The notes beneath the pieces were generated by a model. It did not search any database. It was not told where the DNA came from and saw only the letters and a list, made by a program, of their open reading frames with translations. From a virus: a stretch of 30,569 nucleotides of DNA. A program made the translations under genes and the position numbers. Shown one piece after another: positions 7,174-16,309 of the stretch (position 1 is the stretch's first letter; every line of letters starts with the position of its first letter). The stretch spans positions 1-30,569 of the IMG/VR virus record IMGVR_UViG_3300030943_000127; one strand, given 5' to 3'.

Positions 7174-7782
7174 ATGTATGATGTGAGTTCGTTATCACCG
7201 GAAGAAAAAGACCGGCTTTTAGCTAAGCTGATTGAAGTGTCCGGTATCGAACCCTCTGGAAGTTCTGACGTTCATCCAGACGAAAGCCAGGATCTTGCTA
7301 TGCTTGAGCCATTCGCAAAAGTGGCCGAAATGCTTATCGGGAAAATGGAGCAACTGGAAGAACAGGTCGAGGCACTGGATAAACTTGTCACCGAAGAAAT
7401 TATTGGCGGTATTACAAGCCTATACAAAGAGAAATCACGTATGGGTGGCATATCGTCAATGATGGAGAAATACAAGGACAAGTTCGATCCGTACCAGGAC
7501 TTCTACAAAGAGACGGCGGGAAGTTCGCTGTATGATGATCTTTACGATGAAATTGAAAAGATGAAGGAAGCAGAGCCGGATTGGAACGAGGAAAAAGAAT
7601 GCGGCAAAGTAGACGAGCTTTTCAATGGACTCAAGGAACATCATGGAAAGATTAAAGGGCTTGTAGCTCCCGACGAGGGAATTGCTATCAAGGTAGAAAC
7701 AAAAGAAGCCGAACAGGAAGCAGACCCGCTTGAAAAAGTGAAGGCCATGCGGAAAAAGTTCGGGGACAGAACGTTAGGATAA
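7174..7782 (+). CDS. probable scaffolding protein
   Basis: ATG 7174 follows AAAGGGGAATTAA. The 202 residues are strongly acidic, helical and Glu/Lys-rich, with coiled-coil stretches (EMLIGKMEQLEEQVEALDKL; WNEEKECGKVDELFNGLKEH) and a basic helix at the C-terminus (LEKVKAMRKKFGDRTLG). The position between portal and major capsid protein, together with the basic C-terminal helix, fits a capsid scaffold. The sequence itself shows no diagnostic motif. Confidence 0.7.
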   Translation: MYDVSSLSPEEKDRLLAKLIEVSGIEPSGSSDVHPDESQDLAMLEPFAKVAEMLIGKMEQLEEQVEALDKLVTEEIIGGITSLYKEKSRMGGISSMMEKYKDKFDPYQDFYKETAGSSLYDDLYDEIEKMKEAEPDWNEEKECGKVDELFNGLKEHHGKIKGLVAPDEGIAIKVETKEAEQEADPLEKVKAMRKKFGDRTLG

Positions 7783-7795
7783 AAGGAGTATTTAG

Positions 7796-9184
7796 ATGCC
7801 TATCACGAACGATACAGGTGTAATCCCTGTATTAAAAACTTGGTATACCGATAAGGAAATGGAGTCGCTTCTTTGGAAAGCGTCGCCGGTTCTTCGGGAT
7901 ATGGTCAAAAACCGCGTTGGTGGCGCAAGTTACAACTTCGCTGCTACCTATTCAAGCGGTGGTGCTGCTGCCGGTGATGCTACCGTGGCAAGTGCCAATA
8001 GCGCAAACGGTAACGGAAAAACCGCACAGTTTGCCGTCACCCCTGGTCAGTTGTTTTCCGTGTTCTCCGTTGGAGCGCAGGAAGTTCTTGCATCCGAAAA
8101 CGTGCGCGGTGCGTTCATTCCTATCCCTGCTATCAAGATGTATAACGGTACAGCGGCATATCGTCGCCTGTTCGCTACTGCGCTTTATGGCCAGGGCTTC
8201 GGTGAAATCGGAAATGCTGCTGTCATTACCACTATTGTAGGTTCAAATACCCTTGACCTGGTGCAGAACTCTACGGTATGCAAGCTTGACATTGGTTCTG
8301 TATTCCAAGTAACCAACGGCGCGACTCCGGTTTCGTTGCTTCGGGCAGGTGTGAACACTGTTACCGCTATCAACGGTACTACCGTGACTTTCACCTCTAC
8401 CGCTGTCGAGACTTGGGCCGCTACTGACTGGGTGTGCTTGCAGGGCTGCCGGTCTGGTACCGTCACTCCGTTGCTTCCTGTTGGTTTGTCCGCTTGGCTT
8501 CCGACCTTGGCAGACCGCACCGGTGGTACTTGGACTACCTATATTGGTACTTCGTTCTTCGGTGTAGACCGCTCGGTATTCCCTGACCGCCTTGCGGGTA
8601 ACTATATCAAGAGAAATACTGGTGCTTCAGAAAAGTATATGGATTGTATCGTCCGTGGTTTGACCGCTGCGCGTAATGCCGGTGGTGATCCTCACTGGCT
8701 TGTAATCAATCCCTTTGACTATGCTACTGTCATGACGGAAATGGGCGCACTCAATAGCCTCATGCAGCAGGTAGACATGCACGGTGGAAAAGCCGAAAAG
8801 CAGGGAGCCACCCGCGGTTTCTCCGATACGAAGTACGCCTATGCATCCAGTTGGATTGACAAGGTTTACGACGATATCTACTGCCCGCGTTTTACCGCCT
8901 ATATCCTGGATGAGTCAACCATCGAGTTTGCCATGCTTAGCAATGGCAATTCACCGGTTAATGATGGTATTACCGGAAACAATCCTGGCGTGCAGGCTGT
9001 TGATGGTGTGCAGACTCCCGATATGAAGGGCAATGCTTACAGCTTCATTTTCGATGATTACGTTACCGTGCAACCTGGTTCGCTGACGGCCAACGGCCCT
9101 GCTTTGCAAGTTATCTTGCAGCTGTATGGATCGTTCGCCTTGCGCGCTCCTGGTAAGAACACCGTTATTAACTTCGTATCCTGA
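7796..9184 (+). CDS. major capsid protein
   Basis: A protein of 462 residues in the canonical place after the scaffold, with AAAGGAG upstream. It begins MPITNDTGVIPVLKTWYTDK and is rich in Ala, Gly, Thr and Val, with a likely Gly/Ala-rich E-loop around residues 40-75 (SSGGAAAGDATVASANSANG) and a beta-rich insertion at about 140-225. No prohead protease is seen. Codon choice (many GCT, ACC, GGT, CTT) is more biased and GC-richer than in neighbours, consistent with high expression. A strong terminator follows directly. An HK97-type fold is assumed from the context, not demonstrated. Confidence 0.88.
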   Translation: MPITNDTGVIPVLKTWYTDKEMESLLWKASPVLRDMVKNRVGGASYNFAATYSSGGAAAGDATVASANSANGNGKTAQFAVTPGQLFSVFSVGAQEVLASENVRGAFIPIPAIKMYNGTAAYRRLFATALYGQGFGEIGNAAVITTIVGSNTLDLVQNSTVCKLDIGSVFQVTNGATPVSLLRAGVNTVTAINGTTVTFTSTAVETWAATDWVCLQGCRSGTVTPLLPVGLSAWLPTLADRTGGTWTTYIGTSFFGVDRSVFPDRLAGNYIKRNTGASEKYMDCIVRGLTAARNAGGDPHWLVINPFDYATVMTEMGALNSLMQQVDMHGGKAEKQGATRGFSDTKYAYASSWIDKVYDDIYCPRFTAYILDESTIEFAMLSNGNSPVNDGITGNNPGVQAVDGVQTPDMKGNAYSFIFDDYVTVQPGSLTANGPALQVILQLYGSFALRAPGKNTVINFVS

Positions 9185-9202
9185 CGAGTTTTTCAGGTAA
9201 TA

Positions 9203-9233
9203 AAGGGGGCGGCCTTCGGGCTGTCCCTTTTTT
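9203..9233 (+). terminator. rho-independent terminator after capsid gene
   Basis: GGGGCGGCC (9206-9214) and GGCTGTCCC (9219-9227) form a 9-bp stem with two G-U pairs, a TTCG tetraloop and six Ts. It would reduce read-through from capsid into the tail genes and so raise capsid transcript levels. Just downstream lies a 10-bp palindrome TTGTATACAA (9232-9241). Confidence 0.9.
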
Positions 9234-9255
9234 GTATACAAGTATTCCTCTTTGT

Positions 9256-9271
9256 CCCTATATATGCGAGG
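9256..9271 (+). repeat. CCCTATATAT-R-CGAGG leader motif, copy 2
   Basis: CCCTATATATGCGAGG matches 5165-5180 at 15 of 16 bases and again ends in the ribosome-binding GAGG ahead of an ATG (9278). It follows the capsid terminator, where a new promoter would be useful for the tail genes. Confidence 0.5.
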
Positions 9272-9277
9272 TAGTAT

Positions 9278-10624
9278 ATGAAAAGCTCCCAAATTATAGC
9301 TAGAGCGCGTTCGCTCGCAGACATTCCAAACAGTAAATATATAAGTACTGACGATGAAAAACAGTCACTTATCGAGTCATATAAAGACATTTACAGCAAG
9401 ATTACTGATTCTTCCGACGATTACTTTATAAAATCTGTTGTCGTATCAACCGCAACGGCTACACAATTAGGTGAATCAGAATACGAGTTGACCATACCGG
9501 ACGATGTTTATAAACTGCGCTTTGTTGATTATCAGAATAATGGCCGATGGGTAAACATGGAGAAGTTCAATACTAACCTCCGAAACTCATTACCAGGGGA
9601 ACCGAAATACCGATGGCGCGGGAATAAGCTCTGGATTATAACAGGGGCTTTCAATGGCCTTCCGTCGAATATTCGCATTGACTATTATCCGCCTCCGGTC
9701 GAGCCGAGCGTACCGGAAAAGACTCTTGAGTACTTGCAGGCATATCAGCCTTACGACTTAGGAAAAATTACGAGTCCTTTTTTCCTTGAACAGAATAATA
9801 ACGATTACCTTTTTTATATCTACAACGGTACCGACATTTACGTAGAATCAATTTCCCTGAATAGCGTAACCAGATTATACACCGGCATTACTATTTCAAA
9901 CGTCGTGTACTTCGCGGGATATGTTTACTATATTTCAGCCGGTAACATTTACAGAGCTACTACTAACCTATCAGCCGTTATTGTACCGGTAGCGATTACG
10001 GCACTAGGAACGATTACCAGTTTTAGCTTGTCTGGTGGTCTTATCAATTACATAACCGGTACAGATACCTACAATTGTATGCTTGACGGAACAGGGTCAA
10101 CACTTGTAAACAACTTTTCAATGCTCGATGTATGCACCTTGAATGGTTCTATCGTATTCATGAAGTCTACCGGTATAGTTAATATCGGCGGTGTTGATAC
10201 TGCTTTGAACGTAGTACAGGTAGCGAGCGATGGCGTGGCGTTGTATACCCTTGCTCATTCGGGTGATATCAATAAAACACTTGACTATGGACTTCCGACA
10301 GAGACTACGGAAACCATCGGAATAGGTTTCGATATTCGTGGCGGTGAGATTCTGTATTCATTCATTGCCGTTACTGGTTTCGCTTATTCAGTCAACGCGC
10401 TTTCTACGATATCAGATACCGACTTTGTATATCCTTTGAATCAAGCTAACGAGCTTCTAGCATATCAATGCGCTATTGACTTCAAGCGTAAAGAAAACGG
10501 CGAAACGGTGCAGCTTGAAAAAAGATATATGGAAGTCATGGACAGAATGCTTGACGAATTGAAGCGCGACGAGTACCAGGCAGAACGCCGAACGCCTGAA
10601 TATAACAGACCATATAACTGGTAG
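9278..10624 (+). CDS. head-tail adaptor with inserted beta-rich domain
   Basis: Residues 1-140 look like a podovirus adaptor that docks on the portal: N-terminal helices (IIARARSLADIPNSKYISTD; KQSLIESYKDIYSKITDSSD), a beta part (ELTIPDDVYKLRFVDYQNNG) and IRIDYYPPP. The last 75 residues (FVYPLNQANELLAYQCAIDF, then a long charged helix) look like the usual adaptor C-terminus. Between them about 215 residues (about 155-370) are beta-rich, Tyr/Gly/Thr-rich, with short blade-like turns (YFAGYVYYISAGNIYRATTN). That fits an inserted propeller-like domain, since adaptors of this type are usually about half this length. Ends at the start of the 10633 gene. Confidence 0.7.
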   Translation: MKSSQIIARARSLADIPNSKYISTDDEKQSLIESYKDIYSKITDSSDDYFIKSVVVSTATATQLGESEYELTIPDDVYKLRFVDYQNNGRWVNMEKFNTNLRNSLPGEPKYRWRGNKLWIITGAFNGLPSNIRIDYYPPPVEPSVPEKTLEYLQAYQPYDLGKITSPFFLEQNNNDYLFYIYNGTDIYVESISLNSVTRLYTGITISNVVYFAGYVYYISAGNIYRATTNLSAVIVPVAITALGTITSFSLSGGLINYITGTDTYNCMLDGTGSTLVNNFSMLDVCTLNGSIVFMKSTGIVNIGGVDTALNVVQVASDGVALYTLAHSGDINKTLDYGLPTETTETIGIGFDIRGGEILYSFIAVTGFAYSVNALSTISDTDFVYPLNQANELLAYQCAIDFKRKENGETVQLEKRYMEVMDRMLDELKRDEYQAERRTPEYNRPYNW

Positions 10625-10632
10625 GGGATTAA

Positions 10633-13600
10633 ATGAACGTTGAACTTGAACTCAAGACAAGTATAAATACAAACACTTTCGCACAAGGAATAAACAAGTT
10701 TGGCGAAAATGCTGACAACCTTATCAATACCGGCATCGAGCGTAATGGCGGTATTACAAACATTTACGAGACAGAAACATTATATGCAGAAACAGGTCAG
10801 TATGTAATAACCGAAGATGCCAAAACAATCTCCATTGTGGATTCTGGCACGCCAGATTACAAGATAGTAAAGATTGATGGCAAAGTAGTCGGACAGTGTT
10901 CAGCCTATGGAGTGGAAAAACAGATCCGCGTCGTAGGTGCTGACGATATCTTTATCACTACAACTGGTTATGTGACTTGCTCGATAGTCGATAACATTAT
11001 CACTATTCGGGAATACGACTGGACAGAAACGCTATTGAATAGTCGGACGGTAACATTTACCAATCTCGGCACGGTGTTACGGTTTTTCACTTCGCTTTCT
11101 TTTGTTCGGTATAATGGCATGGTTTACGCTGATTCTATGGAATGGGCGTTACGACTAGGACCGCAAGTTGTAATTCTTCAAGAAAGCAATCCGACTATTA
11201 CCGTATCTATCGCGCTTCAAAGCACTTCCGTACTGGGTACAAATAAAATCAATGCTTCTTGTGTCTATAACAATACGCTTATACTTGCCGGAGTCGGTGG
11301 ACGTGTAGGATCTTTCGACGGTCAGAACTGGCGCAATTACGACGGTTCAGGTACAGGACTTGGAATATACAATGATGGCAATGTGACAACTGGCGTAATC
11401 GGTTCAAACGACATAACCGCTATTTGTGCATACTCGTATAACTCTGTAAACTATCTTGTTATCGGTGGTAACGGAGGGCGCGTCGGTTCATTCGATGGTC
11501 TTAACTGGAATATATGGAGCGGAGCAACTGCAATAGCGAATAACGCAACGGTTGTAAGTACTGACAATATTACCGCAATTATCCAGTATTCAAATAGCTT
11601 GATTGTCGCCGGTTCTGTTGGAAAGCTAGGGTCCTGGTCTGGTACTGCTTGGGTATTATATAGTTCGGCAACGGGGGGGGCTATATGCGATAACGCTACT
11701 TTAATAGGCGCAGTTTCTATAAACTCGCTTTTGGTGTGGTATGATAAAACCGGCGGTAGTACTTTGGTTGTCTCTGGTGCCTCTGGGCGCGTTGGGTCAA
11801 TGAAGATATCAGCATTGACAACTCCAGTTAAAACTATAACCGGAATAAGCGTGACTATAAGGGACAGAATACCAATAGACGGCGGTTTTGTTTCTGTAAG
11901 TTCTTCAAGTGCATTTAAGACAACTGACTTTGTTAGTTATACTCAATATGCCTTACCAACAAGCGATATAAATACAAGGATTGCCCTAGTAAATGGAATG
12001 TATTTTTATTGTATTCTAAATACAGATAAGGCATATTCTAGTCCAGATTTATCGACATGGACACCAGTTAGCACCGGTGGAAATAAAATAAAGGCTATCG
12101 GAAAATCATACGATAGACTTGTTTTCTATGCAACCGATAGCACCGGTGTAAATAACCTTACAGGATATACAACCGACGGAATCAATTTAGCTTTTGTTGC
12201 TCATCCTAGAGCATATACCGGTCTTGTTATTACTTTTGGGTATGGTATCGGGTTTCTGTTTACTACGCCAGCGGCCAATACTAATACAGGATACTTTACA
12301 ACCGACGGAGTAAACTTTTCAACTTCGACCTTTTCAAGCTCTGATTTTTGGTATGCTCCAGTATATATAAACGGAACATTTGTTATGATATGTGCAAACT
12401 CAAGCGCGACAAATAAATCTACATACTCTACTAATGGAACGTCATGGACGGCAGTAACTTTGCCTTCAAGTGCATTATACTTCAATACTGAAAATATAAA
12501 CGGTGTGTTATTTCTTAAAACCTTCGGATTAGTTGAATACTGTTCGCTGACAAAGGGAGCTACATGGGTGGCAACCGTTACTACGCCTAATCCTTCGGGA
12601 TATATGGCGGGAACAAAGATAATCACAACTAATCAGGGTACTAGCTATGTAGAGCTTGCTGGATATGCAACAAAGGCAATATACACGGCTACAACGCAAG
12701 CAGATTTACCAACAAATAACAACACGGTTACGGCTTCCGATATAAAGGCAAGTTGTGTATACAAGCGCGGAATAGCGTTCGCCGGTGCCTCTGGCAGGGT
12801 TGGCTATTATAATGGCGCGTGGTATAATTATAACACGACAACCGCAAGTATACCAACTAACAACGGCGTTGCAATTGGAACAAACCAAATAAATAGCGTT
12901 TCCGGTTTCGGTAATTTCCTTGTAGTCGGTGGAGTCGGCGGTCGGCTTGCATCTTATGACGGTACAAACTGGAAGAACTACGACGCAACAGGAACAGGAA
13001 CAGGGCCATATAGTAATGCAGTTATAATCGGCGCAAATGACATAACAACCATGACGCCTTACGGTACTATCTTGGCGGTGTCAGGTGGGAACTCTACCGT
13101 AAACACTCTATCGGCCACTGGAGGTTATAGTCCGTTTTATACCTCTGGTGGTACTACTGTTACCAATCTACTTGACGGCTTCAACTCTGTTGGCTACCTA
13201 TATGTATATCGTTACGAAAATGGGCTTTACCTTGTAAATCTCGTAGGGAATACGATAGGAAAATCATACACGTTGAACGATGCAACAAAGGCTATTGAAA
13301 TAATCAAGTGCAGATATGCCATACCTCAAGTATCGAACGGCGTGACACGGCATATAGTATCGACCTCTGACACTCCGACGCTTCACATTTACGACGCTAC
13401 AAACATACTTTGTGCGGGCTTGGTCGGATATACTGACTTTACAACGTATAGCGGTACGGTTGTTTACCCTGTTGCTAAATATACTTTGGGTAATGGGTAT
13501 GTTCTTCAATCTCAAGCAGGTTTCGGGTATAACGACTTTACCTTCCGTAACAACGTGAGCGCGACAAACGTATTTAACTATGTTTCACAGTTTACGGCGA

Positions 13601-15252
13601 GTATGCCAGGGCTTTATCAGGTTATACAATCAAACAGCGATACATTAATCAACGCGTATGGAAAGATCACGAATAATCTGGCATTGCCGCCTTCTGTTCC
13701 CTTTGAGATCCGCGTAGGACTGATTAACGGCGTGCAATCCTATCTATCTTGTGCGCTGCTTGACGGCATACAGCAAGATACGCTTGGCGTGCTTATAACC
13801 AACGTAGGGGACTTTTCAGATTCGTATCAGCCAATGACGATAAATGATAGTACTATTCTCTATCAAGCGAACGGATCTTTTATCATTACCAGAATGGGCG
13901 AGAACATTGCGGAATATATCCAGAAAATTGATACCGGTATCTATAAAATCAACAGTATTTCACCGTTGAACATCATTGATACTAACACGGAAACCCTTGA
14001 ATTAGGATCAATGGACTATAATAACCGTATGTTATTCCAGTCAACCGCCGCTCCATCATCACCGGCGAGCAAGTTTGCGTCGTTTATCCAGGGGCGGTAC
14101 TCTAATTCAATAGATACCGGTGACAAACTGGTAACAATCGGTAGTCCGACGGCTTCAAATGTCTCAATAGTCGGTTATCGCGTGCCGGTTGTATCGACTT
14201 CAACACAAAGTTATGCGGTTGACACGTATTTCGATGATATATACGCATTCTCAACCATTAACGACGGTTCGGAGCTTGTGTCACCGGACAAAGAGAACAC
14301 AGTATACGTATCGTCAACGGTAATCCCCCTTGCGATTGGCGTAACGTACAATAACGGCACTGCGACTCTATTTAATAGCACTACATTCTTGAAGCCTATG
14401 TATGATGGTTCGGTGATTGGAAACGATATACAGGGAACATACACAACTTTCTTGCTTTTCGGTCAGCTGTACTTATTTGATGGACTCAAAATCTACTTGG
14501 CGAACGTCGACCAGGTAACTGGTGTGTTTAACTCCAAAACGGCCTTATGTCTGGCAACCGGCTTGCAGTATATTGCATCGTCACCGACTGAAATAGCGTT
14601 TCTATCAACCTTCGATAACTCAATTTATATCTTCAACGGTGGCCGGAATCTGGTAAAATCAAAGCGGTTCAACAGCATGCCGGATATTATAAATGGCGAG
14701 TATGACATACTTGATAATTCGCTTTGTCTGAATACTACAACGGCGTTTATTTATATACGCGACAGCCTGGCGACGCTTAACGACAAGAAAGCAAGCCAAT
14801 CAACGGTAAAACTGTATTCGACAACTAGCGGGCTTATTATCGGGAACAATACAGGAAAATGGCAGTATACCTACAATAAATTAGGTGTTAGTAGCACGGT
14901 TGTACCTCTTGACCTTCAAACAGGGTATTACGGTACAGAGGATGGACAAAAAAGTATACTGCAATCTTTCGTTGTCACTATATATAGCGATACAAGAGAA
15001 CGCGCAACGGTAAACCTGACTAATTACACGGTTGACGCTGATAACGACTATGAACAAAACCAGTACTTTAACGTAAAGCCGGAAGATTATAACAGCGGCG
15101 GTTATTTGCGGTTGCGATTGATACCGAAGAATAAACGGTGTTTGGGGTCAAGTTTGAGGGTAAAGACAAACAATAAAGTTTTAATTGTTTCATTGCTTGC
15201 AGAAATAGACAACGGCGAAAAAGCGGTAGTAGCTAAAGAAAGGACGGTTTAA
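10633..15252 (+). CDS. large propeller-type tail protein (1539 aa)
   Basis: A 1539-residue protein after the adaptor, in the place of a podovirus tail nozzle or fibre protein. Repeated blades with a core like GGRVGSFDGxNWxNYD occur at about residues 220-390 and again at about 715-815. Between them, residues about 400-690 use another repeat type (TTDGxNF, SPDLSTWTPVS, STNGTSWTAVT), resembling BNR/Asp-box-like propeller blades. The N-terminal 130 residues and the C-terminal part (about 820-1539) are beta-rich without clear repeats. Nucleotides about 11820-12700 show more ATA and AAA codons than the flanks, which could mean a separately acquired domain. A G8 run lies at 11673-11680. It is probably involved in host attachment, but the role is inferred. 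Confidence 0.7.
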   Translation: MNVELELKTSINTNTFAQGINKFGENADNLINTGIERNGGITNIYETETLYAETGQYVITEDAKTISIVDSGTPDYKIVKIDGKVVGQCSAYGVEKQIRVVGADDIFITTTGYVTCSIVDNIITIREYDWTETLLNSRTVTFTNLGTVLRFFTSLSFVRYNGMVYADSMEWALRLGPQVVILQESNPTITVSIALQSTSVLGTNKINASCVYNNTLILAGVGGRVGSFDGQNWRNYDGSGTGLGIYNDGNVTTGVIGSNDITAICAYSYNSVNYLVIGGNGGRVGSFDGLNWNIWSGATAIANNATVVSTDNITAIIQYSNSLIVAGSVGKLGSWSGTAWVLYSSATGGAICDNATLIGAVSINSLLVWYDKTGGSTLVVSGASGRVGSMKISALTTPVKTITGISVTIRDRIPIDGGFVSVSSSSAFKTTDFVSYTQYALPTSDINTRIALVNGMYFYCILNTDKAYSSPDLSTWTPVSTGGNKIKAIGKSYDRLVFYATDSTGVNNLTGYTTDGINLAFVAHPRAYTGLVITFGYGIGFLFTTPAANTNTGYFTTDGVNFSTSTFSSSDFWYAPVYINGTFVMICANSSATNKSTYSTNGTSWTAVTLPSSALYFNTENINGVLFLKTFGLVEYCSLTKGATWVATVTTPNPSGYMAGTKIITTNQGTSYVELAGYATKAIYTATTQADLPTNNNTVTASDIKASCVYKRGIAFAGASGRVGYYNGAWYNYNTTTASIPTNNGVAIGTNQINSVSGFGNFLVVGGVGGRLASYDGTNWKNYDATGTGTGPYSNAVIIGANDITTMTPYGTILAVSGGNSTVNTLSATGGYSPFYTSGGTTVTNLLDGFNSVGYLYVYRYENGLYLVNLVGNTIGKSYTLNDATKAIEIIKCRYAIPQVSNGVTRHIVSTSDTPTLHIYDATNILCAGLVGYTDFTTYSGTVVYPVAKYTLGNGYVLQSQAGFGYNDFTFRNNVSATNVFNYVSQFTASMPGLYQVIQSNSDTLINAYGKITNNLALPPSVPFEIRVGLINGVQSYLSCALLDGIQQDTLGVLITNVGDFSDSYQPMTINDSTILYQANGSFIITRMGENIAEYIQKIDTGIYKINSISPLNIIDTNTETLELGSMDYNNRMLFQSTAAPSSPASKFASFIQGRYSNSIDTGDKLVTIGSPTASNVSIVGYRVPVVSTSTQSYAVDTYFDDIYAFSTINDGSELVSPDKENTVYVSSTVIPLAIGVTYNNGTATLFNSTTFLKPMYDGSVIGNDIQGTYTTFLLFGQLYLFDGLKIYLANVDQVTGVFNSKTALCLATGLQYIASSPTEIAFLSTFDNSIYIFNGGRNLVKSKRFNSMPDIINGEYDILDNSLCLNTTTAFIYIRDSLATLNDKKASQSTVKLYSTTSGLIIGNNTGKWQYTYNKLGVSSTVVPLDLQTGYYGTEDGQKSILQSFVVTIYSDTRERATVNLTNYTVDADNDYEQNQYFNVKPEDYNSGGYLRLRLIPKNKRCLGSSLRVKTNNKVLIVSLLAEIDNGEKAVVAKERTV

Positions 15253-15253
15253 T

Positions 15254-16309
15254 ATGGCGGGAACAGGATACGGCGGCGGTGGCCCTGGAGGGTCTGGATA
15301 CGGTGGATATGGTACAGCGTCAGCCCCTTCGGGTTATGGTGGTTTTTCATCACCTTCCGGCCCTGGAGCGGGAGGAAATGCATTTGGAGCGCCTTCCGGT
15401 GGAAATACAGGAAGCACAGCAAGCGGGCAAGGCGCGCCAGTAACAGTAGTAGACCCAGACGCCGGACTAACACCCGAAGAAATAGCAAAGAAAAAAGCCG
15501 ATAAAGAAATCACTTCTGGAAAAGGGTATAATCCTGCCTTAATTTCAGCCGCCGAGCTTCAAAAGAAACAAGCCGATCTTGCAGATTATTACGGCGCAGG
15601 GTCTAAACAGTCGATGGGCGAAAACGCTACCGACTATATGAACTTAGCAAACAAGGCGGCAAGCGGTCAGGCGGCACAGTCAGCGCAAGCAGGATCAACC
15701 GCGGCTATTCGGGCAGCTTTACAGGCGGCAAGATCTTCCGGAGTAAACAAAGGGCAATCGGCACTTGTGGCAGGTCAGCAAGCCGGTGACGTTTACTCCG
15801 ATCAATACCAGAAAGGGCTTGAATCTGGCAGAGCGCAGTACCAGGGTGCTACCGGTCAATTTAACAATCAAGAAGGTGCAGCCAATACAAACCAGATTAA
15901 CGCGCTTAACTCAAGAACCAATCTAATCGCCGGTAAACAGTCAGCAGACGCCGCGCAGAAATCAGCAAATGCTAATATGTTCGGTTCTGCTGCCGGTGCA
16001 GCAGCTCTGATGCTCCCATTATTTTCCTCTGATAAAAACCTTAAAAAAGACATAAAGGTATCAGATAACATTGACGATATTCTTGCAAAGGTTAAGCCTA
16101 TTAATTACAAGTACAAAGAATCAGCCGGAATTGATAATCAAGAACGTCCTGGAGTAACAGCACAAAGCCTTGAGGACTCCCCGCTTGCCGCTTCAGTTGT
16201 AGACACTCCAGAAGGTAAAAAGATTAACACTACCGAATTGACCCCTATGCTTCTAAACATGGTTATTCAACTGGGTCAGAGATTGCAAGAACTGGAGGCT
16301 AAGAAATGA
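15254..16309 (+). CDS. Ala/Gly-rich virion protein with C-terminal S74 chaperone domain
   Basis: The 351 residues begin with a Gly/Ser/Tyr-rich low-complexity part (about 1-60), then an Ala/Gln-rich helical part (about 90-240) ending in GSAAGAAALMLP, and from about 259 a peptidase S74 intramolecular chaperone: SDKNLKKDIK, then a segment with KPINYKYK and a C-terminal LLNMVIQLGQRLQELEAKK coiled helix. In this family the chaperone trimerises the upstream domain and then cuts itself off at the conserved Ser, here S259. Usually it sits on tail fibres; the Ala-rich body here looks more like an internal or ejection protein. Confidence 0.75.
   Translation: MAGTGYGGGGPGGSGYGGYGTASAPSGYGGFSSPSGPGAGGNAFGAPSGGNTGSTASGQGAPVTVVDPDAGLTPEEIAKKKADKEITSGKGYNPALISAAELQKKQADLADYYGAGSKQSMGENATDYMNLANKAASGQAAQSAQAGSTAAIRAALQAARSSGVNKGQSALVAGQQAGDVYSDQYQKGLESGRAQYQGATGQFNNQEGAANTNQINALNSRTNLIAGKQSADAAQKSANANMFGSAAGAAALMLPLFSSDKNLKKDIKVSDNIDDILAKVKPINYKYKESAGIDNQERPGVTAQSLEDSPLAASVVDTPEGKKINTTELTPMLLNMVIQLGQRLQELEAKK

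Noticed and set aside
12201-12626. Minus-strand open frame of 141 codons inside the tail protein
   Set aside because: It is antisense to a well-supported gene, has no ribosome site, and neighbours are all on the plus strand. Same for the other minus-strand frames.
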